This document shows, piece after piece, positions 1 through 8,561 of a stretch of 64,000 nt of DNA (its first letter is position 1; the number at the start of each line of letters is the position of its first letter). A model generated the notes under the pieces. It was given only the letters and a program-made list of their open reading frames with translations. It had not been told where the DNA came from and made no database searches. Location of the stretch: the NCBI RefSeq assembly GCF_000367365.1, contig NZ_BARF01000042.1, positions 159,207-223,206 on the forward strand, read 5' to 3'. This stretch comes from Streptomyces prunicolor NBRC 13075 (GTDB lineage Bacteria > Actinomycetota > Actinomycetes > Streptomycetales > Streptomycetaceae). The translations under genes and the position numbers were made by a program.

Positions 1-294
1 AGCACGAAGTGCAAGCTGAACGTCGCGATCGCCGCCGGCTACCAGTGGACCGTCGCCGTCACCCCCACCGTGGAGTGCGGCAAGCGCAAGGCGGGCACCC
101 GGGCCACGACGTACGCGGTCAAGGCGAACAACTACACGCAGAGCAACAGCGGCCGTCCGGTCGGCTTCAACGGTGAGGTGCACATCAAGTACAACACCGC
201 GCTCTGCCTGTCGGCGCGGACCACGGTGACCGCATACATCAACAACAAGTCCGACTCCGGGACCAACACCATCAAGGCCTGCGTCAAGGTCTGA
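1..294 (+). CDS. Unknown Cys-containing protein, C-terminal part only
   Basis: An open frame enters from the left edge and stops at TGA 292-294, giving 97 visible residues. A GTG at 70 could be read as a start, but the frame and its codon bias continue upstream to base 1, so I treat the gene as truncated by the window. The visible part is rich in Thr, Asn, Lys and Val, has four cysteines, no membrane segment and alternating polar/hydrophobic stretches that suggest a beta-rich, possibly secreted and disulphide-bonded domain. I do not recognise the family. It is separated from amtB by a terminator-like hairpin and a nitrogen operator, so it is probably an independent transcription unit. Confidence 0.6.
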   Translation, partial: STKCKLNVAIAAGYQWTVAVTPTVECGKRKAGTRATTYAVKANNYTQSNSGRPVGFNGEVHIKYNTALCLSARTTVTAYINNKSDSGTNTIKACVKV

Positions 295-311
295 GGTAGA
301 TCCGGGAGACA

Positions 312-343
312 CGGGGGCGGGCGCCGGAGTGCGTCCGCCCCCG
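312..343 (+). terminator. Hairpin terminator after the first gene
   Basis: A 13-bp stem with one G.U pair (312-324 with 331-343) and a 6-nt loop lies 17 nt after the stop codon. There is no strong U-tract, as is usual in Streptomyces. Confidence 0.7.
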
Positions 344-485
344 CGTTCGTGTGCGCGGGGCTCGAACTGTCCAGGTCAACCGGGCCGTATACAGCTCCGG
401 GGGGCTTCCCGGGCGATCACGGAGTGGTCACGGCCGCCGCGAGCGGGGCGTCGATTCATCCCTCCGTAACGTGGCGGACCCCTTC

Positions 486-523
486 GTCACATGCCTGAAA
501 CGTCGTGCGGCATTCATAGAAAC
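486..523 (+). promoter_or_regulatory. Putative GlnR operator upstream of amtB
   Basis: GTCAC (486-490), 6 nt, GAAAC (497-501), 6 nt, a degenerate box (508-512), 6 nt, GAAAC (519-523). The 11-nt periodicity and three good boxes match the known GlnR pattern gTnAC-n6-GaAAC repeated twice. An extra GTAAC sits at 466-470. It lies about 85 nt before the amtB start. amtB-glnK-glnD is an established GlnR target in Streptomyces, so activation under nitrogen limitation is expected. Confidence 0.7.
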
Positions 524-607
524 CAGGCTGGGACAACCTCATGGCGGAAAACCGGCCCAAACCTTGACCTTGCCCGCACGGGCCGTTCGGATGACGAGGA
601 GACGCCG

Positions 608-1936
608 ATGCCAGAAGGCATCCTGACGCTAGCAGCAGCCGCTCCCAAGATCGACACCGGCAACACCGCCTTCATGCTGCTCAGTGCCGCGCTGGTTCTG
701 CTGATGACCCCCGGCCTCGCCTTCTTCTACGGCGGTATGGTCAGGGTCAAGAGCGTGTTGAACATGCTGATGATGAGCTTCATCAGCATCGCCATAATCA
801 CCATTCTCTGGACGCTCTACGGCTTCAGCATCGCCTTCGACACCGGCAACGGTTTCCTGGGCGGGTTCGACTGGGTGGGCATGCGCCACATCGGTCTGAC
901 CGAGCCGTTCGCGACGTACAACATCCCGATCTACGCGTTCGCCGTCTTCCAGCTGATGTTCGCCATCATCACCCCGGCGCTGATCAGCGGTGCCCTGGCG
1001 GACCGCGTGAAGATCGTGGCGTGGTCGGTCTACATCGCGCTGTGGGCCACCCTCGTGTACTTCCCCGTAGCCCACTGGGTCTGGGAGCCGACCACGGGCT
1101 GGCTGTTCAAGTACGGCGTGATCGACTTCGCCGGTGGTACCGCGGTGCACATCAACGCCGGTGCGGCGGCGCTCGGCGCCATCCTCGTCATCCGTAAGCG
1201 TGTGGGCTTCAAGAAGGACCCGTTCCGGCCGCACAACCTGCCGCTCGTCATGCTCGGCGCCGGTCTGCTGTGGTTCGGCTGGTTCGGCTTCAACGCGGGC
1301 TCCTGGCTCGGTGCCGACGGCGTCTCCGCCGTCGCGTTCACCAACACCCAGGTCGCCACCGCCGCCGCCATGCTCGGCTGGCTCATCTACGAGCGCATCA
1401 AGCACGGCGCCTTCACCACCCTCGGTGCCGCCTCCGGCGCGGTCTCCGGTCTGGTCGCCATCACCCCGGCCTGTGGCTCGGTGAGCCCGCTCGGCGCCAT
1501 CGCGGTTGGCGTCATCGCCGGTGTCCTGTGCGCCGCGGCCGTCGGCCTGAAGTACAAGTTCAACTTCGACGACTCGCTCGACGTGGTCGGTGTCCACCTC
1601 GTCGGCGGTATCGTCGGCTCGCTGCTCATCGGCCTCTTCGCCACCGGCGGCGTCGGCCAGACCGCCAAGGGCCTCTTCTACGGCGGTGGCCTGGACCAGC
1701 TCGGCAAGCAGTTCGTCGGTGTCGGCGCGGTGCTCGGCTACTCGCTGGTCGTCTCCGCGATCATCGCCTTCCTGATCGACAAGACCATCGGCTTCACCGT
1801 GGACGAGGACGTCGAGGTCGCCGGCATCGACCAGGCCGAGCACGCCGAGACCGCATACGACTTCAGCGGTGCAGGCGGCGGCCTCAGCGGCGGCACGCTC
1901 AACTCCGCCACGGCGACGAAGAAGGTGGACGCATGA
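608..1936 (+). CDS. amtB: Ammonium transporter AmtB
   Basis: A 442-residue Amt/Rh-family ammonium channel of the cytoplasmic membrane with about 11 hydrophobic segments. It imports ammonium under nitrogen limitation. Family hallmarks are visible: an N-terminal segment ending in FFYGG, GGTAVHINAG with the first pore histidine, and DVVGVHLVGG with the second. The ATG at 608 is preceded by a GAGGAGA ribosome site; the frame is open further upstream, but starting there would place the operator inside the gene. It overlaps glnK by ATGA and heads the amtB-glnK-glnD operon, in which GlnK docks on and gates the channel. Expression is probably GlnR-driven (boxes at 486-523). The call is firm. Confidence 0.97.
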   Translation: MPEGILTLAAAAPKIDTGNTAFMLLSAALVLLMTPGLAFFYGGMVRVKSVLNMLMMSFISIAIITILWTLYGFSIAFDTGNGFLGGFDWVGMRHIGLTEPFATYNIPIYAFAVFQLMFAIITPALISGALADRVKIVAWSVYIALWATLVYFPVAHWVWEPTTGWLFKYGVIDFAGGTAVHINAGAAALGAILVIRKRVGFKKDPFRPHNLPLVMLGAGLLWFGWFGFNAGSWLGADGVSAVAFTNTQVATAAAMLGWLIYERIKHGAFTTLGAASGAVSGLVAITPACGSVSPLGAIAVGVIAGVLCAAAVGLKYKFNFDDSLDVVGVHLVGGIVGSLLIGLFATGGVGQTAKGLFYGGGLDQLGKQFVGVGAVLGYSLVVSAIIAFLIDKTIGFTVDEDVEVAGIDQAEHAETAYDFSGAGGGLSGGTLNSATATKKVDA

Positions 1937-2271
1937 AGCTCATCACCGCCGTTGTGAAGCCCCACCGGCTCGACGAGATCAAGGAAGCCCTGCAGGCCTT
2001 CGGGGTCCACGGTCTGACGGTCACCGAAGCGAGCGGCTACGGTCGTCAGCGGGGACACACCGAGGTATACCGGGGCGCCGAGTACACGGTCGACCTGGTC
2101 CCCAAGATCCGCATCGAGGTGCTGGCCGAGGACGACGACGCCGAGCAGCTGATCGACGTCATCGTCAAGGCCGCCCGCACCGGCAAGATCGGTGACGGCA
2201 AGGTCTGGTCCCTCCCGGTCGAGACGGCCGTCCGGGTCCGGACCGGCGAGCGCGGACCGGACGCGCTCTAA
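1933..2271 (+). CDS. glnK: Nitrogen regulatory protein PII (GlnK)
   Basis: A 112-residue PII signal-transduction protein that senses 2-oxoglutarate and ATP/ADP and blocks AmtB when nitrogen is plentiful. The N-terminus MKLITAVVKP is the classic PII beta strand. The T-loop carries Tyr51 (EVYRGAEYTVD), the residue modified in PII proteins; in Streptomyces it is reported to be adenylylated rather than uridylylated. The C-terminal signature TGKIGDGKVW is intact. The start codon lies inside the amtB stop (ATGA overlap), implying translational coupling. The modifying enzyme GlnD follows 24 nt downstream. Confidence 0.97.
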   Translation: MKLITAVVKPHRLDEIKEALQAFGVHGLTVTEASGYGRQRGHTEVYRGAEYTVDLVPKIRIEVLAEDDDAEQLIDVIVKAARTGKIGDGKVWSLPVETAVRVRTGERGPDAL

Positions 2272-2295
2272 AAAGAATCGAACAGGAGTCGCTGG

Positions 2296-4746
2296 GTGAC
2301 GAGTACGGACGTGCGCAAGGATGCAGAGGACTCCGGACCCAGCGGCTACGCGGCGGCCCGGCTGCGCCTCCTCACTGAGGGGGTGCGGTCCGGGCCGCCG
2401 CGCCGTGCTGCCCTCGCCGAACTGACCGACGACTGGCTGACCGGCCTCTTCACCGCCGGCTCCGAGGCCCTCAAGGGCGTCTCCCTCGTCGCCGTCGGCG
2501 GCTACGGCCGCGGCGAGCTCTCCCCGCGCAGCGACCTCGATCTGCTCCTCCTGCACGACGGCAGCGACTCCGGCGCGGTCGCGGCCCTGGCCGACCGCAT
2601 CTGGTACCCGGTCTGGGACCTCGGCCTCGCCCTCGACCACTCCGTCCGCACCCCGTCCGAGGCCCGCAAGACCGCCGGCGAGGACCTCAAGGTCCAACTC
2701 GGCCTCCTCGACGCCCGCCACATCGCCGGCGACCTCGGCCTCACCGCCGGATTGCGTACGGCCGTCCTCGCCGACTGGCGCAACCAGGCGCCCAAGCGCC
2801 TCCCCGAACTCCAGGAACTCTGCGCCGAACGCGCCGAGCGCCAGGGCGAGTTGCAGTACCTCCTCGAACCCGACCTCAAGGAGGCCCGCGGCGGCCTGCG
2901 CGACGCCACCGCGCTGCGCGCCGTAGCCGCCTCCTGGCTCGCCGACGCCCCGCGCGAAGGCCTCGCCGACGCCCGCCGCCGCCTCCTCGACGTGCGCGAC
3001 GCGCTGCACCTCACCACCGGCCGCGCGACCGACCGGCTCGCACTCCAGGAGCAGGACCAGGTCGCCGCCGAGCTGGGCCTCCTCGACGCGGACACCCTGC
3101 TGCGGCAGGTCTACGAAGCGGCGCGTGTCGTGTCGTACGCCAGTGATGTCACCTGGCGTGAAGTCGGACGCGTGCTGCGGTCCCGTGCCGTGCGGCCGAG
3201 GCTGCGCGCGATGCTCGGCGGGGGCGCCAAACCCGCCACCGAGCGCTCCCCGCTCGCCGAAGGCGTGGTCGAGCAGGACGGCGAGGTGGTGCTCGCCCGC
3301 GCCGCGCGCCCCGAGCGCGACCCCGTTCTTCCGCTGCGCGCCGCCGCTGCCGCCGCGCAGGCCGGACTTCCGCTCTCCCTGCACGCCGTACGGCGCCTCG
3401 CGGCCACCGTGCGCCCGTTGCCCACGCCCTGGCCCGCCGAGGCGCGCGAACAGCTCGTGACGCTGCTCGGTTCCGGACAGCCCACGGTGGACGTGTGGGA
3501 GGCGCTGGAGGCGGAGGGCCTGATCACGCGGCTCCTCCCCGACTGGGAGCGGGTGCGCTGCCGCCCGCAGCGCAACGCCGTGCACATCTGGACCGTCGAC
3601 CGGCACCTCATCGAAACCGCCGTCCGCGCCTCGGAGTTCGCCCGCCGCGTCAGCCGCCCCGACCTGTTGCTGGTCGCCGCGCTGCTGCACGACATCGGCA
3701 AGGGCTGGCCCGGCGACCACTCGGTGGCCGGCGAGATCATCGCCAAGGACGTGGCCGCCCGCATCGGCTTCGACCGCGCGGAAGTCGCCGTACTCGCCAC
3801 CCTCGTACGTCATCACCTGCTGCTCATCGAGACGGCCACCCGGCGCGACCTGGAGGACCCGGCGACGGTCCGTTCGGTCGCCGAGGCGGTCGGTACGACG
3901 AGCACGCTTGAGCTGCTGCACGCGCTGACCGAGGCGGACGCGCTGGCCACCGGACCGGCCGCCTGGTCGTCCTGGCGGGCCGGCCTCGTCACCGACCTGG
4001 TGAAGCGGGTCGCCGCCGTCCTCTCCGGGGACGCCCCCGAGGAGCCCGAGGCGGGCGCGGCCACCGCCGAACAGGAGCGCCTCGCGATCGAGGCCGTGGC
4101 GACCGGCGGCCCGGTGCTCGCGCTCCGCGCCCAGACCGAACCTCCGTCCGAGGACGAGCCCGCCGGCGATCCCGAACCCCTCGGCGTGGAACTCCTGATC
4201 GCCGTCCCCGACCAGCCGGGCGTGCTCCCCGCGGTCGCCGGCGTCCTGGCGATGCACCGCCTGACGGTCCGTACGGCGGAGCTGCGCGCGCTGGACCTGC
4301 CAGACGGCGTGGAGGGTTCTGTCCTGCTGCTGAACTGGCGGGTCGCCGCCGAGTACGGCTCACTGCCCCAGGCCGCCCGGCTGCGCGCCGATCTCGTACG
4401 CGCCCTGGACGGTTCGTTCGACATCGCGGGCCGCCTCGCCGAGCGCGACGCCGCGTATCCGCGCCGCCGTGGTGTCGTGGCCCCGCCGGCCCGCGTGACG
4501 GTCGCCGCGGCGGCCTCCCGGCACGCGACGGTCATCGAGGTGCGCGCGCATGACGCCCCGGGGCTGCTGCACCGCATCGGGCGGGCGCTGGACGAGGCGA
4601 AGGTCCGGGTACGCAGCATGCACGTCAGCACGCTGGGCTCGAACGCGGTGGACGCCTTCTACGTCACCGGCGCGGAGGGCGCGCCGCTGCCGGGGGACGA
4701 GGCCACGGCGGTGGCGCGCAAACTGGAGGAAACCCTGCGGGCCTGA
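2296..4746 (+). CDS. glnD: [Protein-PII] nucleotidyltransferase GlnD
   Basis: An 816-residue bifunctional PII-modifying enzyme. Domains in order: a nucleotidyltransferase near residues 62-90 (GGYGRGELSPRSDLDLLLL, with the metal-binding DxD); a central helical GlnD linker; an HD phosphohydrolase domain near 460-480 (LLHDIGKGWPGDHS); and two C-terminal ACT domains that bind glutamine (about 630-700 and 740-810). The GTG start has an AGGAG site 8 nt upstream. It is the third gene of the amtB operon. In Streptomyces this enzyme acts as an adenylyltransferase on Tyr51 of GlnK; that specificity is family knowledge and cannot be read from the sequence. Length and domains are complete. Confidence 0.95.
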   Translation: MTSTDVRKDAEDSGPSGYAAARLRLLTEGVRSGPPRRAALAELTDDWLTGLFTAGSEALKGVSLVAVGGYGRGELSPRSDLDLLLLHDGSDSGAVAALADRIWYPVWDLGLALDHSVRTPSEARKTAGEDLKVQLGLLDARHIAGDLGLTAGLRTAVLADWRNQAPKRLPELQELCAERAERQGELQYLLEPDLKEARGGLRDATALRAVAASWLADAPREGLADARRRLLDVRDALHLTTGRATDRLALQEQDQVAAELGLLDADTLLRQVYEAARVVSYASDVTWREVGRVLRSRAVRPRLRAMLGGGAKPATERSPLAEGVVEQDGEVVLARAARPERDPVLPLRAAAAAAQAGLPLSLHAVRRLAATVRPLPTPWPAEAREQLVTLLGSGQPTVDVWEALEAEGLITRLLPDWERVRCRPQRNAVHIWTVDRHLIETAVRASEFARRVSRPDLLLVAALLHDIGKGWPGDHSVAGEIIAKDVAARIGFDRAEVAVLATLVRHHLLLIETATRRDLEDPATVRSVAEAVGTTSTLELLHALTEADALATGPAAWSSWRAGLVTDLVKRVAAVLSGDAPEEPEAGAATAEQERLAIEAVATGGPVLALRAQTEPPSEDEPAGDPEPLGVELLIAVPDQPGVLPAVAGVLAMHRLTVRTAELRALDLPDGVEGSVLLLNWRVAAEYGSLPQAARLRADLVRALDGSFDIAGRLAERDAAYPRRRGVVAPPARVTVAAAASRHATVIEVRAHDAPGLLHRIGRALDEAKVRVRSMHVSTLGSNAVDAFYVTGAEGAPLPGDEATAVARKLEETLRA

Positions 4747-4827
4747 CCCGTGACCCGCTCTTGTGCGACCGGGATACCCTGGAGGGCGATTCCCCAATAG
4801 CCACCGACCCCGAGGACCGCGAGCGCC

Positions 4828-6381
4828 GTGTTCGATACTCTCTCTGATCGCCTCTCAGCCACTTTCAAGAACCTGCGCGGCAAGGGACGGCTCTCCGAGG
4901 CGGACATCGACGCCACCGCGCGTGAGATCCGGATCGCGTTGCTGGAAGCGGACGTGGCGCTGCCCGTCGTCCGTACGTTCATCAAGAACGTCAAGGACCG
5001 CGCCCTCGACTCCGACGTCAACAAGGCGCTGAACCCGGCCCAGCAGGTTCTGAAGATCGTCAACGACGAGCTCGTCACGATCCTCGGCGGCGAGACCCGG
5101 CGTCTCCGCTTCGCCAAGAACCCGCCCACCGTGATCATGCTCGCGGGTCTCCAGGGTGCCGGTAAGACGACCCTCGCGGGCAAGCTCGGCAAGTGGCTCA
5201 AGGACCAGGGGCACTCGCCGCTGCTCGTCGCCGCCGACCTCCAGCGCCCGAACGCCGTGAACCAGCTGAGCGTCGTCGCCGAGCGCGCCGGGGTCGCGGT
5301 CTACGCGCCCGAGCCGGGCAACGGCGTCGGTGACCCGGTCAAGGTCGCCAAGGACTCCATCGAGTTCGCGAAGTCCAAGGTCCACGACATCGTGATCGTG
5401 GACACCGCGGGCCGCCTCGGCATCGACCAGGAACTGATGCAGCAGGCCGCGGACATCCGCGACGCGGTCTCGCCCGACGAGATCCTCTTCGTCGTCGACG
5501 CGATGATCGGTCAGGACGCGGTCAACACCGCCGAGTCCTTCCGCGACGGCGTCGGCTTCGACGGCGTGGTCCTGTCGAAGCTCGACGGTGACGCCCGCGG
5601 TGGTGCGGCCCTGTCGATCGCCTCGGTCACCGGCAAGCCGATCATGTTCGCGTCGAACGGTGAGAAGCTCGACGACTTCGACGCCTTCCACCCGGACCGG
5701 ATGGCCTCCCGCATCCTCGACATGGGTGACCTGCTCACCCTGATCGAGCAGGCGGAGAAGACGTTCAGCCAAGAAGAGGCCGAGAAGATGGCCTCCAAGC
5801 TGGCGTCCAAGAAGGGCCAGGACTTCACCCTCGACGACTTCCTGTCCCAGATGGAACAGGTCAGGAAGATGGGCAGCATCAGCAAGCTGCTCGGCATGCT
5901 CCCCGGCATGGGCCAGATCAAGGACCAGATCAACAACCTGGACGAGCGGGACGTCGACCGCACGGCCGCGATCATCAAGTCGATGACCCCGGGCGAGCGC
6001 GCCGAGCCGACCATCATCAACGGCTCGCGTCGCGCCCGTATCGCCAAGGGTTCCGGCGTCGAGGTCAGCGCCGTGAAGGGCCTGGTCGAGCGGTTCTTCG
6101 AGGCCCGCAAGATGATGTCCCGCATGGCGCAGGGCGGCGGGATGCCCGGCATGCCGGGGATGCCGGGCATGGGCGGCGGCCCCGGCCGCACCAAGAAGCA
6201 GCCCAAGCAGGCCAAGGGCAAGCAGCGCTCCGGCAACCCGATGAAGCGCAAGCAGCAGGAACTGGAAGAGGCCAAGCGCCGCGAGGCCGGCGCCGCTCCG
6301 GGCGGCAACGCGTTCGGCCTGCCCGAGCAGGGCGGCCAGGACTTCGAGCTGCCGGACGAGTTCAAGAAGTTCATGGGCTGA
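4828..6381 (+). CDS. ffh: Signal recognition particle protein Ffh (SRP54)
   Basis: A 517-residue SRP GTPase that, with SRP RNA and FtsY, targets nascent membrane and secretory proteins to the translocon. An N-terminal helical bundle is followed by the G domain, with GLQGAGKTT near residue 108, DTAGRL, and SKLDGDARGG. The methionine-rich M domain (about 300-445) includes LLGMLPGMGQ and a repeated GMPGMPGM segment that binds signal peptides. The C-terminal tail is Lys/Gln-rich. The GTG start at 4828 fits the N-domain start. An 81-nt gap after glnD suggests its own promoter. The last codons (KFMG plus stop) are echoed four times downstream (6370-6465). Confidence 0.97.
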   Translation: MFDTLSDRLSATFKNLRGKGRLSEADIDATAREIRIALLEADVALPVVRTFIKNVKDRALDSDVNKALNPAQQVLKIVNDELVTILGGETRRLRFAKNPPTVIMLAGLQGAGKTTLAGKLGKWLKDQGHSPLLVAADLQRPNAVNQLSVVAERAGVAVYAPEPGNGVGDPVKVAKDSIEFAKSKVHDIVIVDTAGRLGIDQELMQQAADIRDAVSPDEILFVVDAMIGQDAVNTAESFRDGVGFDGVVLSKLDGDARGGAALSIASVTGKPIMFASNGEKLDDFDAFHPDRMASRILDMGDLLTLIEQAEKTFSQEEAEKMASKLASKKGQDFTLDDFLSQMEQVRKMGSISKLLGMLPGMGQIKDQINNLDERDVDRTAAIIKSMTPGERAEPTIINGSRRARIAKGSGVEVSAVKGLVERFFEARKMMSRMAQGGGMPGMPGMPGMGGGPGRTKKQPKQAKGKQRSGNPMKRKQQELEEAKRREAGAAPGGNAFGLPEQGGQDFELPDEFKKFMG

Positions 6382-6465
6382 CGGTTCGTGGGCTGAGCCT
6401 CAGAAGCTTCATGGGCTGAGCTTGAGAAGCTTTATGGGCTGAGCTTGAGAGCCTTCATAGGCTGA
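6370..6465 (+). repeat. Tandem copies of the ffh stop-codon segment
   Basis: The 12-nt ffh end TTCATGGGCTGA (6370-6381) recurs as near-identical copies ending at 6396, 6419, 6442 and 6465. Spacings are 15, 23, 23 and 23 nt, and the last three copies sit in a 23-nt tandem unit. The extra copies are not translated because the first TGA ends ffh. Confidence 0.9.
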
Positions 6466-6482
6466 CAGCCCGTCTTCTACGT

Positions 6483-6520
6483 CGCCGAGGGCGCCCTCCT
6501 TTAGGAGGGCGCCCTCGGCG
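6483..6520 (+). terminator. Strong hairpin terminator after ffh
   Basis: A near-perfect inverted repeat of about 17-18 bp (6483-6500 with 6503-6520) with a very short loop, placed between ffh and the next gene. It probably ends ffh transcription. Confidence 0.9.
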
Positions 6521-6571
6521 CATGCTCATGCTGGGCGTGCCGACGCCTGGCCCGTGTCGTAACGTCCCGAT

Positions 6572-8509
6572 ATGACCAACCCCGCGCCGCCGCGCAAGTC
6601 TCCCGACCAGCCCTGGCGTACCGAGGGCACCCCGGACGAGCCCCCGAAGCCGTCGCCGGGCGGGAAGAAGATGCGCGGCGGCTGGTGGAGCCTGATCCTC
6701 ACCGCACTGGTCGTGTACCTGGTCGCGAACCTGATCCTGTCGTTCTTCAACGAGGGCGACGAACCGACCATCTCGTACACGGAGTTCAGCAAGCAGGTCG
6801 ACGCGGGCAACGTCACCAAGATCTACGCCAAGGGCAACGCGATCCAGGGCCAGCTCAAGAAGGGCCAGGACAACCCGGACGGCGACGGCAAGTACACCAA
6901 GTTCGACACCGAGCGGCCGACCTTCGCGGACGACCAGCTCTGGGAGGACCTGACCAAGCACAACGTCACCGTCACGGCCGAACCCGTCGTGCAGCACCGA
7001 AGCTTTCTGGCCAATCTGCTGATCTCGCTGGCCCCGATGCTGCTCCTGGTCGTCCTGTGGCTCTTCATCGCGCGGCGGATGAGCTCGGGGCTCGGCGGCG
7101 CGGGCGGCATGCTCGGCCGCAAGGCCCCGCCCAAGCCGGTCGAGCTGGAGCCGGGCAAGCAGCGCACGACCTTCGAGGACGTGGCCGGCATCGACGAGGT
7201 CGAGGGCGAGCTGAACGACGTCGTCGACTTCCTCAAGAACCCGGACGCGTACCGCAAGATGGGCGCCAAGATGCCCCGGGGCGTGCTGCTCTCGGGTCCG
7301 CCCGGCACCGGAAAGACGCTGCTCGCGCGGGCGGTCGCGGGGGAGGCCGGGGTGCCGTTCTTCTCGGCCTCGGCCTCCGAGTTCATCGAGATGATCGTCG
7401 GTGTCGGTGCCTCACGCGTGCGTGAACTGTTCGCGGAGGCCCGCAAGGTGGCCCCCTCGATCATCTTCATCGACGAGATCGACACCATCGGCCGGGCCCG
7501 CGGCGGCGGCAGCGGCATGGGCGGTCACGACGAGCGCGAGCAGACCCTGAACCAGATCCTCACCGAGATGGACGGTTTCTCCGGCTCCGAGGGCGTCATC
7601 GTCATCGCCGCGACCAACCGCGCAGACGTCCTGGACCCGGCCCTCACCCGCCCCGGCCGCTTCGACCGCGTGGTCGTCGTCTCGCCGCCCGACCGGGGTG
7701 GCCGCGAGGCGATCCTGGAGATCCACACCCGCGAGATCCCGCTCGCGAAAGACGTGAACCTCGCCCAGGTCGCCCGCACGACCCCGGGCATGACCGGCGC
7801 CGAACTCGCCAACCTCGCCAACGAGGCCGCCCTCCTCGCGGTCAAGCGCAAGCAGGACCAGGTCACCCAGTCCGACCTCTCCGAAGCCCTGGAGAAGGTC
7901 CAACTGGGCGCCGAACGCCCGCTGGTGATGCCCGAGGAGGAACGCCGCCGCACCGCCTACCACGAGAGCGGCCACGCCCTCCTGGGCATGCTCCAGCCCG
8001 GCGCCGACCCGGTCCGCAAGATCACCATCGTCCCGCGCGGAAGGGCACTCGGCGTCACGCTCTCGACGCCGGACGCGGACAAATACGCGTACACCGAGGA
8101 GTACCTGCGTGGCCGCATCATCGGTGCCCTCGGCGGCATGGCCGCGGAACAGGTCGTCTACGGGGTGATCACCACCGGTGCCGAGAACGACCTCGAACAG
8201 GTCACCAACATCGCGCGCGGGATGGTCGCCCGCTGGGGCATGAGCGAACGCGTCGGCCGCCTCTCCGCCCTCCCCAGCGACGCCCAGCAGGCCTACGGCC
8301 TCTCCGCCGCGCCGCAGACCCTGGACGTGATCGACGACGAGATGCGCCGCATCGTCGACGAGTGCTACGACGAGGCGATCCGTAAACTCGGCGACCACCG
8401 CGGCCAGTTGGACTCCCTCGCGGCGGCCCTCCTGGAGAACGAGACCCTGGAGGAGACGGACGCGTACCGCATCGCGGGCGTCACGCGCCTCTTCAAGGAA
8501 GAGCCGTAG
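6572..8509 (+). CDS. ftsH: FtsH-type ATP-dependent membrane zinc metalloprotease
   Basis: A 645-residue membrane AAA+ protease that extracts and degrades membrane and regulatory proteins. It has a proline-rich N-terminus, a membrane segment near 33-55, an FtsH extracellular domain, and a second membrane segment near 148-172. The AAA module has GPPGTGKT near 242, IIFIDEID, and the second region of homology NRADVLDPAL. The peptidase has HESGH at 464-468 and a downstream acidic ligand (TGAENDLEQ). It ends at FKEEP without the long tail seen in some actinobacterial FtsH proteins, so it may be a paralogue of the main cell-division FtsH; the rest of the genome is needed to decide. Only a weak ribosome site precedes the ATG, and a leaderless or short-leader message is possible. 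Confidence 0.92.
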   Translation: MTNPAPPRKSPDQPWRTEGTPDEPPKPSPGGKKMRGGWWSLILTALVVYLVANLILSFFNEGDEPTISYTEFSKQVDAGNVTKIYAKGNAIQGQLKKGQDNPDGDGKYTKFDTERPTFADDQLWEDLTKHNVTVTAEPVVQHRSFLANLLISLAPMLLLVVLWLFIARRMSSGLGGAGGMLGRKAPPKPVELEPGKQRTTFEDVAGIDEVEGELNDVVDFLKNPDAYRKMGAKMPRGVLLSGPPGTGKTLLARAVAGEAGVPFFSASASEFIEMIVGVGASRVRELFAEARKVAPSIIFIDEIDTIGRARGGGSGMGGHDEREQTLNQILTEMDGFSGSEGVIVIAATNRADVLDPALTRPGRFDRVVVVSPPDRGGREAILEIHTREIPLAKDVNLAQVARTTPGMTGAELANLANEAALLAVKRKQDQVTQSDLSEALEKVQLGAERPLVMPEEERRRTAYHESGHALLGMLQPGADPVRKITIVPRGRALGVTLSTPDADKYAYTEEYLRGRIIGALGGMAAEQVVYGVITTGAENDLEQVTNIARGMVARWGMSERVGRLSALPSDAQQAYGLSAAPQTLDVIDDEMRRIVDECYDEAIRKLGDHRGQLDSLAAALLENETLEETDAYRIAGVTRLFKEEP

Positions 8510-8561
8510 TCATCCTCGGGTCGTACGCGCGCTGAGTCATCCTCAGGTCGTACGCGCGATC
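8508..8561. repeat. 27-bp tandem duplication at the methyltransferase 3' end
   Basis: Two adjacent 27-nt units (8508-8534 and 8535-8561) share their first 24 nt with one mismatch. The second copy contains the stop codon and last codons of the minus-strand methyltransferase; the first copy lies between it and the end of the protease gene, touching the latter's stop codon. Confidence 0.9.

Noticed and set aside
1738..4257. Long minus-strand frame across glnK/glnD
   Set aside because: GC-rich codon bias keeps the opposite frame open. GlnD motifs are unambiguous on the plus strand.
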